From Ruminiclostridium cellobioparum DSM 1351 = ATCC 15832 (GTDB lineage: Bacteria; Bacillota; Clostridia; Acetivibrionales; DSM-1351): a DNA stretch of 64,000 nt. Positions 17,896-26,190 of this stretch are shown here, piece by piece; position 1 is the first letter of the stretch; each line of letters begins with the position of its first letter. The stretch is from contig NZ_JHYD01000027.1 in assembly GCF_000621505.1 (NCBI RefSeq), forward strand, positions 55,092 through 119,091, given 5' to 3'. The notes below the pieces were generated by a model that did not search any database, was not told the origin of the DNA, and saw nothing but the letters and a program-made list of their open reading frames with translations. The translations under genes and the position numbers were made by a program.

Positions 17896-20800
17896 TTACT
17901 TTGAATAGATCTTGTAGAGTATTGCAGCTGCTTCTGCTCTGGTGGTGGCTCCCGTCGGATTCAGAGTTGTCTTGCTGTCTCCGGTTATAAAGCCCATCCT
18001 GACCATAGTAGCCATGTTCTCTACGGCATATTTTGCAATCCTTCCGGCATCGGTATATTTCCTGAGATCCTGTACGGTACCCTTCTCCAATGCCTTATCT
18101 GCTTTATTTAACGCATTTACGGTCATGGTTACCAGTTCCTGTCTGGATATTTCCCTGCCGGGGCTGAATTTACCTTCAAAACCGGCTGTTATGCCAAGTG
18201 CCTTTGCTATGCCTATTTCCCTGTAATATTTGTCCGTTTCCTTCACATCGCTGAAATTGTCCTGTATATCCGCAGCAAGTCCAAGCGTTCTTACAAGCCA
18301 TGCTACATATTCCGCTCTTGTGATTTTTTGTCCGGGGCTGAATGCCGTATCCGAGGTACCCTCCAATATTCCGTTTTCTGCAAGGGCTTTTACCGCCTCT
18401 GCTGCCCAGAAGTGCTTCTGCATATCGCTGAAGTTTACCTTTGTGTACACTACGGCATATTTGCTCAAGTGATCAGTGGTAAATACCATGGCTTTTTCAG
18501 CCGGAACATATTTGGCATCCTTCATCTGTATTGCCCTGCCATTTGCATCTATGTACCATACTGTCAGATACTCGCTGTTTGCAAGTTCGGCTGAAGTTGG
18601 AGCATAAGGTATTTTAATGGTTAATTTTGCTCCTGTATTGCTCCAGGCTTTTTCCTTTCCATTTACAATAAGCTTTACATCAAACACAGGTTTGTCTCCG
18701 ATTGCTGCCTTCTTGGCAGAATCAAGGCCTGCCGTGCCGACTTTTTCAATGAAAAGCTCAACCCTGTCTGCTCCTGCCCAATCAGTTGCAGAGAGCATGT
18801 TCAAGGGTGCTACTACAGTGCCTAATTCTGTTACAACCTGAATTGCCTTTGAAGTGTCACCCGATGTAAGAGCCGATGACGGCAAGCTTGCCACGTAGGC
18901 ATTCATTCCTGCTGTCTTTGGAATTTCCACTGTAGCAACCTTCGCCTGGGTTAATGCTCTTGCAAGTGCACTTGCGTCAACTGTAACCTTTGCAATGCCC
19001 TTGGCTGTATCCACAACAGGTGCGGCTGTTTTTACATTACCGGGAACTGTTGTTTCCGCAGGTGTCGTAGTACTTCCACTGCTGCCGGTTCCACTGCCGC
19101 CGTTGCCTCCGCTGTTGCTGCTGCCTGAATTAGTGGTTGCGTAAACAGACGGGCCGTCGCTGCTCCAGTTGCCGGCAGCATCTCCAGCCTGAACCGAAAA
19201 CTCATAGGAGGTTCCGGAAGACAATCCGCTGACATAGTAGCTGTTTGTATTTCCATTAACTGTTGCAATTAATATCGAATCTTTATATACCTTGTATTTG
19301 GCTACTGCCATATTATCCTGCGCTGCAGGCCAGTTCAGCAAAAGACCTGTCTGGGATATTCCCGACACTGAAAGCGTACTTCCTTCGGGCCATACCGGTG
19401 CAGAGGTATCCTGCGGTTCTTCCGGTCTGGTAGTTTCTGTTACCGAGAGACCAGGTTCACTCCAGTTCATGGCCGCATCTCTGGCCTTTATGGTAAAGGT
19501 ATACTGTGTTGCGGCATTTAAGCCTGACACCATATAGCTGGTTACATTTCCCAGTACTACTCCCACCTGAATATCTCCATTGTATATGGCATAGCCTGCT
19601 ACAACCACATCATCCTGCGCCGCCGGCCAGGTGAGAGTCATTCCGGTTTGGGAAACTTCGGACACAGTAATACTGCTTCCGTCAAGCCAGTACGGTGCAG
19701 AGTTATCCTGCTGTTCTTCCTGTCTGGTGGTTTCTGTTACCGAGAGACCAGGTTCACTCCAGTTCATGGCTGCATCTTTGGCCTTTATGGTAAATGTATA
19801 CTGTGTTGCGGCCTTCAAGCCTGACACCGTATAGCTGGTTACATTCCCCTGTACCACTGCCAACTGCATATCTCCGTTGTATATGGCATAGCCTGTTACA
19901 GCCGCATTATCCTGGGCTGCCGGCCAGTTGAGAGTCATACCGGTTTGGGAAACTTCTGCTACAGTAATACTGCTTCCGTCAAGCCAGTACGGTGCTTGTG
20001 TATCACCTTGTCCATTATCCGGTAAAGTAGATAATGTAACTGTTGGACCGTCTGTACTGATATTTCCTGCCTCGTCTCCTGCCTGAACAGTGAAGGTATA
20101 TTCGGTTTCGGCATTGAGATTCATGACATCATAGCGGTTTATGTTTCCTGCTGCCGTACCGATTTTATCTGTTCCGCAGTAAATCTCATATACTGTTACT
20201 CCGGTGTCGTCCTCTGCCGGTGTCCAATTTAATGTAACAGCATTTATTCCTATGGCTGAAGCTGTCACCGTACTTGTCTGGGGCCAGGTCGGCGCTGTTG
20301 TATCTGTCTGTCCGTTATCCGGCAGGGTGGATACAGTAACTGTTGGACCGTCTGTACTGATATTTCCTGCCTCGTCGCCTGCCTGAACCGAGAAAGTATA
20401 TTCAGTACCTGCATTGAGGTTCATAACTTCATAACTGTTAATATTTCCGGCTACTGTACCGATTTTATCGGTCCCTTTGTAGATTTCATAAGCTGTTACT
20501 CCGGTGTCGTCCTCTGCAGGCGTCCAATTTAACGTAACGGCATCTACTCCTAAGTTCGATGCTGTCACCGTACTTGCCTGCGGCCATGTAGGTGCGGCTG
20601 TATCGTTCTTTACAAGTGTGACCACACCCCATTGTGAACCGTTATTCCAGGACGATCCGCTCTGGTCGTGCCACATTATAACGTCCTGACGGCTTCCGGC
20701 TGCCCCCGCGTCATTGATCTGCGCATCAAATCCGATTACGTGACCAATCTTGGGAAGCACAGGTTCTCCATTAACTACAGCCTTAAAGGGGATCTTGGTT

Positions 20801-23800
20801 TCAATGTAATATCCGCCATCCACTATTTTGGCATAGGATTCAAACCCGGTACTGATACTGCCTGGATTAAAGCTTTTCTCATTGAGATAGTTAATACGGT
20901 ATTGCCCCATACCCGTACCGAAGGAGGCTGCCTTACTGTTGGTCTCATCCACAAAAATCTCGACCGAGTCCTTCTCGTGCGCATTGCCGCTGCTGCTGTT
21001 CAGCACAGGGTCATTTACACGCGCCAGCACATACAGGTTGGCGTCGTCCCACAGCACTTTAGCAGAGCCGTTCGTCGGGCCGTTTGCCATTGTCAGATGC
21101 TTAATGATGGGCAGCGATACGGTGGTGTTCCAGATCGGGTCGAGCTCGGAGCCGCCGAGAACAGGAGTACCGTATGCAGCAGTCCCAATACCGCTTGGTA
21201 ACAGGCTAAGCGCGTTGAACGCATTGCGCAGTGCATAATATGAATTGTCTGCTGCTTCCTGACTGATCTCATTATTTGAGGCGGCAGTTTTGGCTTCGCT
21301 TAAAGCACCTGCAAAAGCGTTCCAGGACTCCTTCGTATAAATCGTATTGTCCTGGTTATTGACGTCCTTAATCAAAGCGGTCAGCAGGGTTTTGTCCACC
21401 ACCGGGCCGGTTGGGTTTGCGGTTCCGCCTCTGCCGGCTTTAACCTCATTAAAATATGTTTCTACCTTGGCAATCTCGTCAGTTGTCAGTACCCTGTCAT
21501 AGATGAGAACCTGCGCGACTCTTCCAAGGAAACGGTAGGGAGTTTTAGCCGCCATAGTGTAACCTATGCCCAGATCCGTTCTGTTTCCCTTAAGCGCCGT
21601 AGAGTTGGATCCCCCGCCGATACGATTATTATTAACATAAACGTCTCGATTGGCTCCGTTTAGCTGCGCCCGAACGCTGGCCAGACCGCTGATGGTTGTT
21701 GAAATACTTTCTCCGCCGCCCTGTTTGGCTCCATCCGCGTTACCAAAACGGAGGTTAACTCTGTTTGTTCCTACACCCAGGTTAATACCGCTCCAACCAT
21801 CGTTGCCGGCCCAACTTCCGTCGGCCTCGTTCAATCCGAAATATACAATGCCGGTTTGGTCACTGGAGTTGTTGGCTGTGGCTGTCGGGTTAACCAGCGT
21901 GAATATGGTCATCTGCGTTTTACCGTTATAATCCTTGAAGCCTGCAGCTTTCAGAGGCCTTGACATGGCTGCAAAGTCCACATAGTCGTATACATCTTTC
22001 TTCAGTGTTGGGTTGCCGTTTGGCTGTCCAAGATTATCACCGCCGCTGCTGGTGACATTGGCCGGGACAAGCGTTGCGGAAACCGATCCCATATTTTTCC
22101 ATCCAGTAACATTGCCGGTGTCATCTGTTCTCACACCCTCATCTGCCTTAAGCCATAGGTCAAGACCATTTCTAGGAATATCCACAGGTGTCATGTCACG
22201 CACCACAACACGGGCATGTGACTGGCCAAGTACTTGTCCTTCACTGGATCGTACAAAAATAACGTATGGACCTGGTATATTTGGAGCCGTCATCCCCAGC
22301 TTGTTGCCGGAGGTCTTTGTTTCCTTGTCGCTTTCAACAAAATTTCCGTCGCTGGATGAGGAAATCCATATCTCTTTTGTGGCGTCGTTCAAGTCGTACG
22401 CAAACCTGACCGTCCCGCCGGGAGCCACTGACACATCAGCCGGGAGCAGCTTGTTTGCCAGTGATACTGTGGTGGTAAAGTTTATGGTTTTGGCATTCGG
22501 CTTGGTCGAAGTACTGAGTACCAAAGTCCAGCTTCCTTCGGTGGCGATTTCGTACCCGCTAGTTACCGACTTGCCGTTGAGCTTGTAGGTGTAATCTTCA
22601 CTTAAAGTCAGTTTAAGAGGGCGTACCCCTGAAACTTCATAACTTTTCCCGTCTTCCACATTGACTGCCGAACCACTGGCGTCTACGTATGCCGTATACT
22701 TTGAAGTGGCCGTTGCTGTGCCGTCTCCATACACTATATATAGTTTGTATTCTCCTGAGGCAGACGGAGCGGTGATAGTCTTTTCGTTGCCGGCAGCTTT
22801 TGTCATATTATTGCCTGCCGTAAATACAGTTGTGTTCGCGGGCGCCAGCCAGACAGTGTCTTCAGCCTTTAGCAGACCCCTGCGGTTCAGCGTTTCGCCT
22901 TTACCCAGGATGACGTTGGAAGCCAGCTCAAACTCGGTATCGGCTATGAGGCTCTTTGGGATCATATGAACGTATTCGTCGGTAAGGCCCGAATTCAGAA
23001 CGATTTCGTTGCCCTTAACCGGCCAAATGCGGTCTTCGCTTTTGTAATTATTATAAGTAATTCTGGGGCCGCCATTCTGGTTGTTATTCCCGTCCACATA
23101 ACCATCGACAGCTATCATATCGCTTTTGCGCTTCCAGTTGTTAAACTCATATGCACGGCTCTGTCCCTGGGCATATGAGAGCTTGGACTGCACGACGTTG
23201 CCTATCATCTTTATGAATGTGCTGCCTTCGTCGGGATGGAATCCGTTGGTCCAGTTGTTGGAATCCTGAGGTCTGTTAGTGGCATTTGGATTAAGGAAGT
23301 TGTAGTTCATCTCGGTGAAATTCGTCCAGTTGTCAGGATTCCAGTTATTGCCGGGGTCGGTGACGGGGCTGCTGGACAAACTTTTGACAGTGTCCCAAGT
23401 CCCTCCGTCGGGCAAATTACCCGGATCACCCTGGCGTCCCAGTGAGTAAATGGCACCGGAGTCGTTTACTACCGTACAGATTTCCTCTACCCTGTTATAG
23501 TTTATTTTGTTATCCCTGGAGGTCGTAGAGATTGCCGGTGACCTTGCAAGGCTTGTTTCATTTGTGCCGGCGTAAGGGCTGCCATTCTTGTCGGTACCAT
23601 GGCTGGTATAGCCGAACCCGTCATATTCGCACCAGCCCCAGCCGATACTCATGGCGCCGTAAGTGGAGTCATACAGGAAGTTGTGCAATACCTGCATGTT
23701 AGTTGTGTAGAAAGAGGTCAGTGAGTTGGCGCCCGGGAAACCGTAGCAGTTCCTGTACAAAAAGTTGTTTGTAATATAAATATCCTGCGGCACTGCTTCG

Positions 23801-25374
23801 GTACCCGCCGTATATTTTTCCTTGTCAACGCCGGCCCAGTTCCGTATTGGTGTGCCTGAGGCCGAAATACTTGATTCATGCTTAATGGCCTCATCGTTTT
23901 CATAGATATGCGTGGGATGTCCCACTACAACACCCGAGCTGAGCGTATCTACGATATAGTTGCCGGTAACTTCGCAATCCTTTACATCATTTTCCAGGTG
24001 GATGCCGTTAAAGCCGGTAAGCCCGATCTCGCCGTTCATCACCTTGATGTTTCTGGCCGCGTTGACCATTACCGCCGCCGGAGGTATGTCATACCCGCGG
24101 TAGAAGGTCTCATGCCAGTTTATGCTGCTGGGGAAGTACACTTTGTTTACTATGCAGCCCTGAACGGATGCGAAACCGCGGGAGCTGGTGGTTACCGGCC
24201 CGGAGCCGTCACTGAGTTTATATGTACCCGTCAGTTCATACAGCTTATAGTCGGTGTGGGCAAATGTCAGCCCATTGAAGGTTATGTTTCTGACACGTCC
24301 TTCATCAGAGCCCTGAACAGGGTTCAACCGGTCTCCCACAGGGATCCCTCTTATGTCTACAACCGTCTCAAGCTTTGGTATTACCACCTCGGCAGTATTT
24401 ATGTCCTCGCCTTCCAGCGGGATGTAATAAAGCGTACTCTCTGCCTGGTCGAAATAAAAATCTCCGCGTTTGTTAAGAAACTCAAAAGCATTACGTATTA
24501 CCTGATTGTTGCCTGGATTGTATTGAGTGTTATTGCTCAAAGACTGTGAAATTGCAGCATATGGCATCTGGAACCGGAGCATGGTGCCGCCTGGCATGTT
24601 GCTGGTTCCCGGTGCTGCTTCGGCCGATGCAAAGCAGACAAACGGCCTCGCCCATCTGGCGCCGCCCAAGCTTTCGGCTTCAATGTTCTGGGGGTTTTTC
24701 GTTTCTGGCGTAAGACCTACGCTGGCGCTGAATACGATAGCCGCCCGGATATTGCTGCCGTTCTGCCATGCCCAGGGGTTACCGGAACCGTCAAAGCTGA
24801 CTGTGGGGGTACCTGTGGTGGTTCTGTTAGTCGAAGTTATTGTTGGACTCAGCGTCATATTGGCGCGCTTGTCGTTTACATATATGGCGCGTAACTTTTC
24901 GTCCCGGTTAAGGGTGGTTCTATACGCCTTTAAGCCGCCGGTCTGGGTAAGACCGGTGGCTTCTGTCCACACGCCTTTTTCCAGCATCTCACCGCCGCTG
25001 ATTACCGGCTTGGCACCGGGTGCCGCCTCATAGCGGATAGTGCAGCTTGCACTTCCGGAATCCTCTTTGTCAAAAACCAGGGTATCCTCAAGCGGATAAA
25101 ACCCATCCGCAATTTGAACGACGATATCCCCTCCGGTCTTAGGCAAAGTCCTTACGGTTTCTTTCGCCTTTGCAAGAGTTTTAAAAGGCGCATCAATTGT
25201 TCCCTGATTATTATCGTCTCCTTCCGGGGATACATAGAGGGTTGCCTGTGTTGGACCATTTGTACCACTCTCTGCGGCAACGGGAAAAGCTGCAAATGTG
25301 AAGAGACTGCCGAAAGCAATTATCAGAGCTAAAAACACGGATAAACATTTCCTATACCAACCTACCAGTTTCAT
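17896..25374 (-). CDS. Giant S-layer-anchored carbohydrate-active protein (GH141-like beta-helix, CBM9, FN3 x5, SLH x3)
   Basis: A 2492-residue secreted protein. In order: signal peptide (about 1-35); a right-handed beta-helix catalytic-type region (about 42-800) with the DUF1565-like opening LYVSPEGDDNNQGT and APFKTLAKAK, which resembles GH141 (xylanase/fucosidase family); Ig-like segments (about 860-1060); a LamG/concanavalin-like domain (1070-1315); a FIVAR helical domain (1330-1390); a CBM9-like xylan-binding module (1400-1588); five FN3 domains (1593-2082); a Gly/Ser linker; a domain often found before SLH motifs (2113-2312); and three SLH motifs (2314-2356, 2373-2415, 2439-2482). It should stay on the cell surface through SLH binding and act on plant cell-wall polysaccharide. 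AAAGGAGG precedes the ATG. GH141 membership is inference. The N-terminal half looks richer in GC than the C-terminal part and the neighbouring genes. Confidence 0.85.
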   Translation of the reverse strand: MKLVGWYRKCLSVFLALIIAFGSLFTFAAFPVAAESGTNGPTQATLYVSPEGDDNNQGTIDAPFKTLAKAKETVRTLPKTGGDIVVQIADGFYPLEDTLVFDKEDSGSASCTIRYEAAPGAKPVISGGEMLEKGVWTEATGLTQTGGLKAYRTTLNRDEKLRAIYVNDKRANMTLSPTITSTNRTTTGTPTVSFDGSGNPWAWQNGSNIRAAIVFSASVGLTPETKNPQNIEAESLGGARWARPFVCFASAEAAPGTSNMPGGTMLRFQMPYAAISQSLSNNTQYNPGNNQVIRNAFEFLNKRGDFYFDQAESTLYYIPLEGEDINTAEVVIPKLETVVDIRGIPVGDRLNPVQGSDEGRVRNITFNGLTFAHTDYKLYELTGTYKLSDGSGPVTTSSRGFASVQGCIVNKVYFPSSINWHETFYRGYDIPPAAVMVNAARNIKVMNGEIGLTGFNGIHLENDVKDCEVTGNYIVDTLSSGVVVGHPTHIYENDEAIKHESSISASGTPIRNWAGVDKEKYTAGTEAVPQDIYITNNFLYRNCYGFPGANSLTSFYTTNMQVLHNFLYDSTYGAMSIGWGWCEYDGFGYTSHGTDKNGSPYAGTNETSLARSPAISTTSRDNKINYNRVEEICTVVNDSGAIYSLGRQGDPGNLPDGGTWDTVKSLSSSPVTDPGNNWNPDNWTNFTEMNYNFLNPNATNRPQDSNNWTNGFHPDEGSTFIKMIGNVVQSKLSYAQGQSRAYEFNNWKRKSDMIAVDGYVDGNNNQNGGPRITYNNYKSEDRIWPVKGNEIVLNSGLTDEYVHMIPKSLIADTEFELASNVILGKGETLNRRGLLKAEDTVWLAPANTTVFTAGNNMTKAAGNEKTITAPSASGEYKLYIVYGDGTATATSKYTAYVDASGSAVNVEDGKSYEVSGVRPLKLTLSEDYTYKLNGKSVTSGYEIATEGSWTLVLSTSTKPNAKTINFTTTVSLANKLLPADVSVAPGGTVRFAYDLNDATKEIWISSSSDGNFVESDKETKTSGNKLGMTAPNIPGPYVIFVRSSEGQVLGQSHARVVVRDMTPVDIPRNGLDLWLKADEGVRTDDTGNVTGWKNMGSVSATLVPANVTSSGGDNLGQPNGNPTLKKDVYDYVDFAAMSRPLKAAGFKDYNGKTQMTIFTLVNPTATANNSSDQTGIVYFGLNEADGSWAGNDGWSGINLGVGTNRVNLRFGNADGAKQGGGESISTTISGLASVRAQLNGANRDVYVNNNRIGGGSNSTALKGNRTDLGIGYTMAAKTPYRFLGRVAQVLIYDRVLTTDEIAKVETYFNEVKAGRGGTANPTGPVVDKTLLTALIKDVNNQDNTIYTKESWNAFAGALSEAKTAASNNEISQEAADNSYYALRNAFNALSLLPSGIGTAAYGTPVLGGSELDPIWNTTVSLPIIKHLTMANGPTNGSAKVLWDDANLYVLARVNDPVLNSSSGNAHEKDSVEIFVDETNSKAASFGTGMGQYRINYLNEKSFNPGSISTGFESYAKIVDGGYYIETKIPFKAVVNGEPVLPKIGHVIGFDAQINDAGAAGSRQDVIMWHDQSGSSWNNGSQWGVVTLVKNDTAAPTWPQASTVTASNLGVDAVTLNWTPAEDDTGVTAYEIYKGTDKIGTVAGNINSYEVMNLNAGTEYTFSVQAGDEAGNISTDGPTVTVSTLPDNGQTDTTAPTWPQTSTVTASAIGINAVTLNWTPAEDDTGVTVYEIYCGTDKIGTAAGNINRYDVMNLNAETEYTFTVQAGDEAGNISTDGPTVTLSTLPDNGQGDTQAPYWLDGSSITVAEVSQTGMTLNWPAAQDNAAVTGYAIYNGDMQLAVVQGNVTSYTVSGLKAATQYTFTIKAKDAAMNWSEPGLSVTETTRQEEQQDNSAPYWLDGSSITVSEVSQTGMTLTWPAAQDDVVVAGYAIYNGDIQVGVVLGNVTSYMVSGLNAATQYTFTIKARDAAMNWSEPGLSVTETTRPEEPQDTSAPVWPEGSTLSVSGISQTGLLLNWPAAQDNMAVAKYKVYKDSILIATVNGNTNSYYVSGLSSGTSYEFSVQAGDAAGNWSSDGPSVYATTNSGSSNSGGNGGSGTGSSGSTTTPAETTVPGNVKTAAPVVDTAKGIAKVTVDASALARALTQAKVATVEIPKTAGMNAYVASLPSSALTSGDTSKAIQVVTELGTVVAPLNMLSATDWAGADRVELFIEKVGTAGLDSAKKAAIGDKPVFDVKLIVNGKEKAWSNTGAKLTIKIPYAPTSAELANSEYLTVWYIDANGRAIQMKDAKYVPAEKAMVFTTDHLSKYAVVYTKVNFSDMQKHFWAAEAVKALAENGILEGTSDTAFSPGQKITRAEYVAWLVRTLGLAADIQDNFSDVKETDKYYREIGIAKALGITAGFEGKFSPGREISRQELVTMTVNALNKADKALEKGTVQDLRKYTDAGRIAKYAVENMATMVRMGFITGDSKTTLNPTGATTRAEAAAILYKIYSK
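19390..20590 (-). repeat. DNA-level tandem repeats encoding FN3 domains
   Basis: Two pairs of FN3 domains are nearly identical in DNA. One pair repeats at 297 bp: the block at 19434 and again at 19731, with the shared run TTTCTGTTACCGAGAGACCA on the plus strand. The other repeats at 300 bp (TGTTGGACCGTCTGTACTGA at 20041 and 20341). Periods of 99 and 100 codons keep frame, so domain number can change by recombination. Confidence 0.8.
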
Positions 25375-25829
25375 TATTTGCCTCCTTTAAATTTAACTTG
25401 TCAATATTTTCTTGACCTTGTCCAATACTGCTAAAACGTTGTGCCAATTAGTTGATGAATTCAACAATTAAAGAAACCAAAGCCTCCTCTCTGTTTTAAA
25501 TATTTTATTCTAATAGCCTCAATGTCTAAATTGAGGCTAAAACATTAACAAGCTATAATGGTGATATTTTGCATTATTTCTGAACTGTTAGTCTGAACAA
25601 AGATGCGGCCCGAGCTGCCTGGGACTGAAGTTATGTGAACTTATTACTTGGATACTTAATGCTGGTTTGCATTTTTTGAAAGTATATTTTACGGTTCATA
25701 GTATATGATTATTGCTGCTCCTTTTTAAGGGATTATTTTTGGGTAACACGGAAAATAATCGGTTTATTGCAAAGTATTTTTCAAACCAAGACCATATCCA
25801 CATTCACCGGTTCTGTAAAATATTTATGT
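25375..25829. other. Upstream region of the giant surface protein gene
   Basis: The 455 bp between the gene start and the terminator-like hairpin at 25830 is AT-rich and without a supported reading frame. It contains the hairpin at 25514-25539 and presumably the promoter. Nothing else is recognised. Confidence 0.4.
25514..25539 (-). promoter_or_regulatory. Hairpin upstream of the giant surface protein gene
   Basis: Arms TAGCCTCAAT (25514-25523) and ATTGAGGCTA (25530-25539) form a perfect 10-bp stem with a 6-nt loop, 140 bp before the start codon. No T-run follows. It could be an operator or a leader structure. No clear -35/-10 pair for this gene could be fixed. Confidence 0.4.
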
Positions 25830-25883
25830 AAAAAAACATCCCCCGGAGTAACAACGATTTTTTCTCATTGTCCCCCAGGGGAT
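25830..25883 (-). terminator. Rho-independent terminator at the end of the hairpin-rich tract
   Basis: A G/C-rich imperfect stem (25838-25883) with CCCC/GGGG and CAACG/CATTG arms is followed on the minus strand by T7. It lies 308 bp after the GH2-family stop codon and would end a long structured 3' untranslated region or an independent RNA. Confidence 0.65.
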
Positions 25884-26190
25884 ATTAGCATTACCAAACC
25901 CTGCATTAATCAATCCTACAGTCACGTTATACTTCTAATACAGTATCTTCGCAAGAAATATCCTGTCCACGTCTGGCTTATAACGCCTCGGTTCAAAAGT
26001 AAACTTTTCGGTTGTAGAAAAGTTTACTTACCTCAGCGGCGTTTCAACGAGGCAATGGCGTCCATAGTGCCCCAAGAAACACTATGGACACCTTGGATAT
26101 GCTCACCGCCTGAAAACCAAATCGGTACCAAAGGCTACCATAAGTAGCCTTTGCACCTGGTAGAGGTGGGGGACATCTATTATCGCCTCG
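25884..26190 (-). ncRNA. Hairpin-rich tract after the GH2 gene, candidate structured RNA
   Basis: Three perfect stems occur in a row: 13 bp at 25997-26009/26017-26029 with loop GGTTGTA, 10 bp at 26060-26069/26080-26089, and 9 bp at 26130-26138/26144-26152. GCCTCG at 25985-25990 can pair with CGAGGC at 26048-26053 to enclose the first stem, and CGCCTCG recurs next to the GH2 stop codon (26184-26190). The tract ends at an intrinsic terminator. No protein is convincing. It may be a structured RNA, a decayed mobile element or an elaborate 3' end. Confidence 0.4.

Noticed and set aside
19390..20590. Regular repeats that could suggest a CRISPR array or satellite
   Set aside because: The 297/300-bp period is in frame and encodes FN3 domains; there are no short repeat-spacer units.
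20668..24549. Several long plus-strand reading frames opposite the giant gene (up to 223 codons)
   Set aside because: They are antisense shadows of a GC-richer gene, without ribosome sites or domains.
25430..25446. Possible catabolite-responsive element (CTAAAACGTTGTGC) before the giant gene
   Set aside because: It departs from the cre consensus at key positions and its symmetry is poor; not enough to call.
25870..25965. Minus-strand peptide NVTVGLINAGFGNANIPW resembling the tail of IS605 TnpB
   Set aside because: The similarity is short and from memory, an in-frame stop lies just before it, and no catalytic motifs or transposase genes are nearby.
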